Assembly: GCA_027943335.1 (NCBI GenBank) | Contig: BSBK01002085.1 | Coordinates: forward strand, 2,026,001-2,090,000 | DNA from: Chamaecyparis obtusa | Taxonomy: Eukaryota; Streptophyta; Pinopsida; Cupressales; Cupressaceae | DNA: 64,000 nt | Direction of reading: 5' to 3' | In this document: piece by piece, positions 55,201-64,000 of the stretch | Layout: the number at the start of each line of letters is the position of its first letter | Position numbering within the stretch: position 1 is the first letter of the stretch | Made by a program: the position numbers and the translations under genes | Notes under the pieces: model-generated | What the model saw: the letters and a program-made list of their open reading frames with translations, nothing else | The model's database searches: none | What the model was told of the DNA's origin: nothing

Positions 55201-57105
55201 TATGAATGATTGGCATTGGATGCATGGGGGTAGCCTAGAGATAGATACCAATTACAAGGGAAGTACTAGGTGATGGAACAATGGATGAGATAATGTGGGG
55301 ATTTGAGATGAAAGTATTAATAGAAAACAAGTGATGAATGGAAGGAATTGGGTGAAGGAATGGAGGAAGATAATGATTGGGAGATGAAAGGATTGGGGAT
55401 GAGGAGATGGAACTAAGAAAAGGATGGGGAAATGGAAACATGGATGTGATAGAGTATCCAAGTAATATGTCACCAAGGAACAAGATGCCCCCACTTGGGA
55501 TAGGTTATGCATGAGGTGGCATTCAAAGGGGTATTATATGATGGAAGATTTGATGACAAGAGCATGAGGAAGGTAGATGGAAGTTAGGATAATGGGTGGA
55601 TGAGGGAGGTGGATGGAAGGAAAGATGATGGGCCAATGAGGTAGGGAGCTAGAGGATAATATGTTGGGTGGATGAGGTTGACAAAGGTCTGTGGAGGTAT
55701 TATATGGATGGAAGGATGGGTGAATAAAAATTTATGATGGGAGTTGAATGCCAAAAATGTGCCCAAAAGCATGTACACATGGTGGCCTTTATTGTGTTAT
55801 CAAGATCCAAAGGGGGATGGAGGAGGTGAAATGGCTAAGATATGATAGGTATGCTAGTTAGATCGAAGAAGTGATGGAGAGGTGGTTAGGAGGACTTTCC
55901 CCCAAGTGTGGAGAGGAATAAGATGGATAGATTACGTATGATTCTTGTTTTCCAGGTTTTCATCATGGTATGTGTCCAAGGTGCCTATTTTCCAAGTTTT
56001 CACCATTGGAAAAATGTTTTTATTTTTTCTCTTTTTTGACCTTTTTGGAAATTTTTTTACTTTTTTGGCTTTTTGGATGGAGTTTTGGATGGAATGATAA
56101 GGAGGGTGTGGATAGAGGACTCAAGCATAAAGTTTTATTATCAAGGTCATAGGAGCCCACTTGGAGTGTTCACTGGATATTGGTACAACCTTATTTTGGA
56201 TGAGTGGCTTATGAAAAGGCATGGATAAGATGGTTGTGATGCTAGATATGTGTGGGGTGAGGGATATGGTGGTAGAAAGTGTTTGGATGGAATGATGGAA
56301 AGTGAGCATGATACAGGGATGTTGTCAGGACCAACATTGGCACATGTTTTGAGGTGGGTGGATGGAGTGGATGAGAAGTGAATGGTACATGTGGATATGA
56401 TGGAGGAGTTATGATAGGTAGTTTTGGGACATAAGGACCCAAAATAAATATAGGAGATGGAGGAGGGGAATGATTAGCTGGTGGAATAGAAAATTTGGAT
56501 GCCATTGTGGATGTTTCTTTTAGATGCATTGTATCTTTTTGCTTTAGGACCCACATAGTTTTTCCTTTTTCTTTGGTGGGCCTTTGCGGCCTTTGGGATG
56601 TAGTGGATTTCTTGATTGGATTTTTCTTTTCTTGAGCATGTCATTTGGAGTGGACATAGCCACCTTTGAGTTTTTGTGGATATTTATCTTTATGTATTTT
56701 TTATATGGCATCCAAATTATTGTGAGGAGCTTTGGAAGGAATATGCAAAGGTGTGTGGGATAGAGGAGATATGGATGCAATTATAGCGGGTATCATGTGG
56801 ACATGTTCCATGTGGACATGTTCCATGTGGATACGTGCCATGTGGACATTTCCATGTGGACATGTGCCTTTGTTGATCCTAATTAGGAATGTATGGAATG
56901 GGATTTTTATGATGGGTGATAGGGATATAGGATTGATGGATGGAGGAATGACTAGGATAAGATGGGGGATGGAATTTTGGGACATAAGGGCCCAAAATGA
57001 ATTTGGTATGTGGAGGATATGTGATGGTAGATTTTGGGATATAAGTGTGTGTGTCTGAATGTGGACCTCTAAATCAGGCACAAATGCAACATAGTCATTG
57101 CTCAA
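55200..57105 (-). pseudogene. Pro/Ser/His-rich decayed coding stretch, Tat/Ogre-type linker-like
   Basis: Minus-strand frames at 55235-55512, 55584-55778, 56242-56556 and 56701-57105 are all rich in Pro, Ser, His and Ile ('HSPPPSPIFILGPYVPK', 'SHILHIPNSFWALMS'). A phrase 'GGACATAAGGNCCCAAAAT' recurs on the plus strand near 56430 and 56980, and a divergent form near 58043. It resembles the variable Pro-rich linker of Tat/Ogre gag-pro, but there is no enzyme motif, so the assignment is tentative. 'TCCATGTGGACATGT' repeats at 56806-56870. Confidence 0.4.
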
Positions 57106-58005
57106 TCATGAGATGGCGAGTATGAACATGAATTGTCCATCTCACAACATCAATTGAATTGACCTGTTGCCTCCTATGTGGATGGGGTGTATAATTACTC
57201 TCAGAACGAGAGCCAACAACCATAGACCAATCCCACAATGGAGGATTTTCAAAACTATGATGATATGCAAAACTGAAATTAAACTAAGATGAATGCCATT
57301 AATCTAGAAATGCTTTTGAAATAAATATGAAATGTAGATTTATTTTAGAGAACTTGAAATAAAGATGATGTTATTCTAAGAACAAATAAGCAAATTTAAT
57401 CTAATATGATATGCAATTATACTAAAATGAGATATGAGCTTAATTATGTAATGAAAAAGCTTTTTGAAGTAAAATGAGACTAAAAAATGCTATAGTAAGG
57501 ATGCTCTCACAAATTGCCTCCCTTGAATGAGAAAAAGAGGTCCATTAAATAGAAAATCCAGAAGAGGAATGAAGAGTTTCTTGATTTGAAACTCCTGACT
57601 CTTCATTCCCCATTGAGACAAAAAAGCATGATTTATTTAATTAAAAGAATGGAATTTGCCACATGTGGGAGGTGACCTTTCGAGTAATTCAAATTGTTAA
57701 ATTTAAATAAAGAGGTGTCCATTAAATTAACTAAATATTTATTAATTCCTTTTATGGGTAATTAGCCAAATGGGGTGGATTTAATTTAATTCTAAGCACT
57801 TAAGACTTTAGGATTAAATTAAATTATCATAGGGGTAATTTAGCTAATTAAAGTTGAGGACTTTAGGAATTAATTTTGATATTTAATTAATGCAATTTAT
57901 GGTCTTTGCAATTGACATCAAGTCAAATTAGGTTAGGTAGGAGAGAGAAATTTGCCTAGGGAACTAGGACTTTGAAGATGTAAAATTGAAGATAATGCAC
58001 CGAAA
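57106..58005. other. noncoding, TTAATTAA-rich block interrupting the Pro-rich stretch
   Basis: Word content resembles 52790-53950; includes an imperfect inverted repeat at 57565-57612 ('GAATGAAGAGTTTC...GAAACTCC...GACTCTTCATTC'). Possibly an LTR or insertion; borders not found. Confidence 0.35.
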
Positions 58006-60060
58006 TTAATCGAATTTATTAGGTGCCAATTTTAGGGTATTACAATAAGGACCCAAAATAGATTTAGATGATGGAGGAATGTGATAGGTTGTCTTGGGTT
58101 GTAATGATGGAGGAGGGGGAATGACGTTAAATATTTTGAAGGAATGACAAGGAGATGTGATGGTGGGTTTGGAAGCATTCTTGAATTTGGCATTAGTTAT
58201 ACCAACATTTTTAGAGGAAGTGTCTTCAGATGTGTAACAAAGACCATAAGATTGTGGATATTTTTTTCTATGGATGGGCTCCATATTTCATTGTTCATGG
58301 GGGCCTAATCCTTTACCTTGATAATTCCATTTCTTGAGAATTTGATCCAAGGTAGGATACTTATTACTTGGGGAATAAGATGCGAATCCATTATTAGGTG
58401 CAATGGTGGTAGATATGAAATTTATTTCTTGTGCTTCAAGTGGGCCACCATTGATAAATGTAAGTGGACCAATAGGATAGAGGGATGGTGGTGGGATAGG
58501 TTTTAGAGGATCATGAAGTGGAAGGGATGAGATGATATGATCTTGACTGGGATTGTGGGATGGTAATGGATCTTGAGATGGAGGTGATAGAAGCAATGAA
58601 TCATTTAACAAAGGAAGTGGGATGGTAGGATCTTGAGTTGGAGGTGTGGATGCTGATAGATCATGAGATGGAGTGGGAGATAACAATGGATTTTTTAATG
58701 GAGGAAGTGAAATTGTAAGATCTTGATTTAGGTTGATGGATACTTCAACATGCTTTTGGACAAGATATTGACTTGATTAGATTGGTGTGGTTTGTATGAT
58801 GGGGGATGCATGGATAGATTCTTCAGATGGGGTGGATGGAAGGATGGGAGGTTATGAAATTGTGATAGAGGGAAGGAGGGTGGACTCATCAGTTCATTGC
58901 ATGTGGTTTGGATAATGCTAGGAGGAGGATATGTGGATGGGAATTGGATGGATTCAATGGATGGAAGGGATTCAATGATGCCAAAAGATGGAAGAGGATC
59001 AATAAGTGGGGTAGATGGAAGAATGATAATAGGTGTGGGTGATGGAGGAGGAATGATGGATGTAGGAGGTGGATGTGAATCATCACTAGTGGCTCCACAT
59101 GAGGGAGTGAGCTGACATGACTCATCAACTTTAGGAGAGGGATTTTCCGCTGGCTTCCTTGTGAAACTCCTTGGAGACTTTCGTGTTGGAGGTTGAGGTG
59201 AAGGACTATAATGTGTAGATGGTGGGAAACTAATCTATTCCACATATGATAGTGTGGTAGTGGATTGTGAACTTGGTTGAGGGGATGACTATGTAGAAGA
59301 GGAGGTGGAGGATGGCATGGCCAGATAGTTGACATAAGTAGGCATGGAGGTTACTTGTGAATTGGATTGACTAAATGATGGGGTAGGGGAAATGGATTGG
59401 GTTATGGAATATGAAGTGGATTGAGGGATACATGTTTATTGTGGAAGGGGATTTGTGGTAATATAGGTAGGAATGGAAGACAGTGGATTGAGATAGGATG
59501 GAGGAGATGGAGGAGAAAGGTAGGATATAGTGGATGGTGGATTAGCAATAGCATGGGGATTATGGTGATGGATTGGAAGACTAGGATTATGGATTTGAAA
59601 ATGGGTTGGAGGATAAGGAGGTGGCGGACTTGGATTAGGGATGTAGTTAGTAGTGTTGTTGTGGAAAGGTGGAGATTGGGATATGACTATGGGAGAAGGT
59701 GAAGGAATGAATAATGTATGTGGGGGACATGCAGGTACAACATAGGAAGAAGCTGTGGATAAATGCAATAACAAATTTCCCTTGTCAAATGTATGATAAG
59801 GAGTACTAGTGGGTATGCATGAAGGCATGATGGGGTAATTTGGAGGAATGATTGGGTTTTAGATGATGTTTGGAGTAAGCTTGCTAAGGTTTTCAATGTA
59901 CTCATCATGATCAACAAGACTATCATCATCATTGGAATAGGATAAAGTGGTAGAAGAGGTGGGATGACCAAACTCATAATAAAATAATTGTGACATGATG
60001 ATTTTTTGGTGAGTTGGGTAGGGATGAAGGATGAAGATAGAAGGAAAACTAAAGCTCATA
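58006..60060 (-). pseudogene. second Tat/Ogre-type gag-pro-like region, Pro/Ser-rich, with G-patch-like motif
   Basis: The minus-strand frame starts at 60059 ('MSFSFPSIFILHPYP', then 'FYYEFGHPTSSTTLSYS', 'DDDSLVDHDEYIENL'). It runs with few stops through a very long Pro/Ser/Thr-rich stretch to about 58900, shifts frame, and at 58288-58686 ends with 'TLDQILKKWNYQGKGLGPH', a G-patch-like motif like the one at 52686-52740. 'PIHRKKYPQSYGLCY' then follows. In Tat/Ogre polyproteins this motif precedes RT; here no RT follows, because the sequence breaks at 58005. The gag core and CCHC knuckle were not seen. Dead fragment, probably a second element. Confidence 0.55.
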
Positions 60061-61640
60061 TTAGGATGATCAATAATCTCATACTGGGATTGGGATTAAG
60101 CTCAGGATAGGAGGAAGGACTGACTCCAAAGAAGATGGAAATGAGATGAGGGATGAAAAAGATGACTCTGCTAGTCTAGGATATGGGGAGAAAAGGAGGA
60201 CTTGATGGTAGACAATAGTAATGACACTAGAAGAAAATGACACATGATGATAAAAAGGGCATGATTATAAAGCTAGGATGACAAAATTTTGGAGGCTTGG
60301 ATGATTTTTGAACTAGAGAATTGGGGCTAAGTTTGGACTGACATGGAAAACTATTTATGTGTAAAAATATTCATTTGTATATGTTCAACATATGTTTTCA
60401 CTAGTTTTGTAACTTAAAAGACATGCACAAGCAATTCTAGCCTATGGAATCAACTTATCTTGGAAACCTTTTTTCACAGACTTATGCACACACCCAAGAG
60501 ATAATCAAAATACTACAAATGATGACTATACAATGGGTCCATCAGTGTCATATTATTCAACTCCAAATGCTCAAGGATGACATGATATAGTGAGTTTCTT
60601 AGGGAGGTTACTATCCTCCTTGCACAAAGATTATCAAGCTTTCAGGGGTAGATCAGATAGGTTTCTAGTTAATGAATTTTACCATTTTCATGACATCCAC
60701 CCAATCATTTTGTATGTGTGTGACTCACTTAAGTGCCTAATGGAACACATCAGCTCTTTAAAGGCAAATTTTCTAGATCCAAACTATCATCCACACACCA
60801 GGGTCAAGATTGGTTGGATATAAAACTGGAGTTTACTCATAGTCTTATTTATATACCAACTGAGGTATTTACCAATTTGAGGTTTTCCTCTAAATGAGAA
60901 GCGTGCCCTCTAGATAGGCCTCACTAGAAGAAAATTAAATAACTTAATCCCTCTCTTCACCCAAGTTTTGAAGGGGAGAGGATACATGTATAAGCTATTC
61001 ACTTTGCGTCACTTAGATTAATGAGATTGCTAAAAAGGAATGCTCAAAAATAAGTGTTTAAAACACTCCTTAAGACACATCAAACACTCTTTCATTCCAA
61101 ATTAAAACCTAGATTATAGCTATGTGTTTGCTATTCTAAAGCAAAAGACACACATGTTTAGGATGCAAGGTTCATTTTGAAGTAAATAAATTGCAATTCT
61201 TAAAAGAACATAAAGTTTTTCAATTTTGTCCCTTAAGCATTCAAGATTGAGTTTTTGTTCATTTTAGGACCCAAATTGAAGTGTTTTATTTTGTTTGTTC
61301 ACTTTTAACCTTGTAGATTTTAAACCTAAAATGAAATGTGAGGTGTTTTGTGTTCATTATTAATGCACCAAAAGACAGTGAGTTCATTATGTTTTTAAAA
61401 GATAAATTCATGTTCCCACCACATGTACCTGCAATCCCGCATATGGGCATAATTAGTTTATGGATTTATAAAGAATTTACCTTTTGGTAAAAAATAATAT
61501 ATTAAACCTTGTTTGGTAAATCTTATATATATAAAGTTTCTTGTTGGACTGTGTCATAAATTATTCTAATAGTTTGGATTTATTTTTTTATTTAAAAAAT
61601 TAATTTTAAAATTTTAAAAATAAAATTATTGGGGGGTGAG
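60061..61640. other. noncoding; one unassigned plus-strand ORF at 60590-60823
   Basis: The 77-codon frame contains 'LHKDYQAFRGRSDRFLV' and 'CDSLKCLMEHISSLKANFL' without recognisable family. 60060-60360 may be the leader of the Tat-like fragment. AT-rich otherwise. Confidence 0.35.
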
Positions 61641-61659
61641 GTTTTGCTTTCCCTACCCC

Positions 61660-61765
61660 CACAACAGTTAAAACTACTGCAGTAGTGAGGGCTGCTAGTG
61701 GCAACACTTGCTACCCACGATAGCAAAGGCTAGCGAGGGTAGCATGTGCTGCCCGTGGCACATTG
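61660..61765 (+). repeat. short direct repeats next to the AT microsatellite
   Basis: Words GGCTGCTAGTGGCAACACTTGCTACCC-like (61690-61717) recur in weaker form as 'GCTAGCGAGGGTAGCATGTG' (61730-61749) and GCTGCCCGTGGCAC. Only this segment is GC-rich here. Confidence 0.5.
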
Positions 61766-61775
61766 GGGAATTTAG

Positions 61776-64000
<2,225 letters not shown>

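Overview
This is plant nuclear DNA dominated by retrotransposons: AT-rich, with nested LTR elements and almost no host genes. The element families (Ty1/copia with short-gag polyproteins, a Tekay-like chromovirus, a Tat-like Ty3/gypsy element with an antisense plant-mobile-domain ORF) and a plant-type GDSL esterase exon indicate a seed plant. The density and age of the LTR elements suggest a large, probably gymnosperm genome, but nothing in the window proves the species. No prokaryotic-type gene, rRNA gene or CRISPR array was seen, and no convincing tRNA gene.

Layout. 1-588 is a broken gypsy gag. 589-3262 and 14684-17800 are two noncoding blocks that share a degenerate repeated motif and were separated by a 7.5-kb copia element (copia-1, minus strand, 3263-14678, TSD CTTTT). 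Its polyprotein is in one frame but has six premature stops. A second, younger element (10549-14449, plus strand, TSD AATAC) is inserted in the 5' LTR of copia-1. It has an intact gag, no pol, and about 1 kb of consecutive short hairpins where pol would normally lie. 17820-18602 looks like a solo LTR. 20393-20503 is the only convincing host-gene piece: exon 1 of an IAH1/CPRD49-type GDSL esterase on the minus strand, with a degenerate telomere-like array (20925-21725) upstream of it.

23506-27860 is a chimeric element. Its 138-bp LTRs (TSD AATGA) enclose the 5' LTR, primer site, gag and pol of a different copia element, cut off before RNase H. 31145-33895 is a decayed plus-strand gypsy gag-pol. 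33917-38040 holds LTR remnants, a perfect hairpin and low-complexity CA-rich repeats. 38576-39305 is the integrase C-terminus and chromodomain of a Tekay-like element. 39338-41100 is a PDS5-like intronless gene fragment that runs into a 400-bp unit present about three times.

41100-60060 is a block of Tat-like gypsy sequence on the minus strand. It has a protease/linker region with a G-patch-like motif, RT with a lost catalytic motif, an extra RNase H, and integrase. The antisense plus-strand plant mobile domain ORF lies downstream. To its right are kilobases of Pro/Ser-coding, strand-asymmetric sequence with a second G-patch-like motif. 61779-62005 is a pure AT microsatellite; the rest is noncoding.

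How the parts relate: the autonomous elements here are dead or decayed. The gag-only element is the only one with an undamaged ORF, so it would depend on a copia element elsewhere for reverse transcriptase and integrase. The most unusual items are the hairpin string in the gag-only element, the short-LTR/copia chimera, and the PDS5 fragment fused to a repeated unit.
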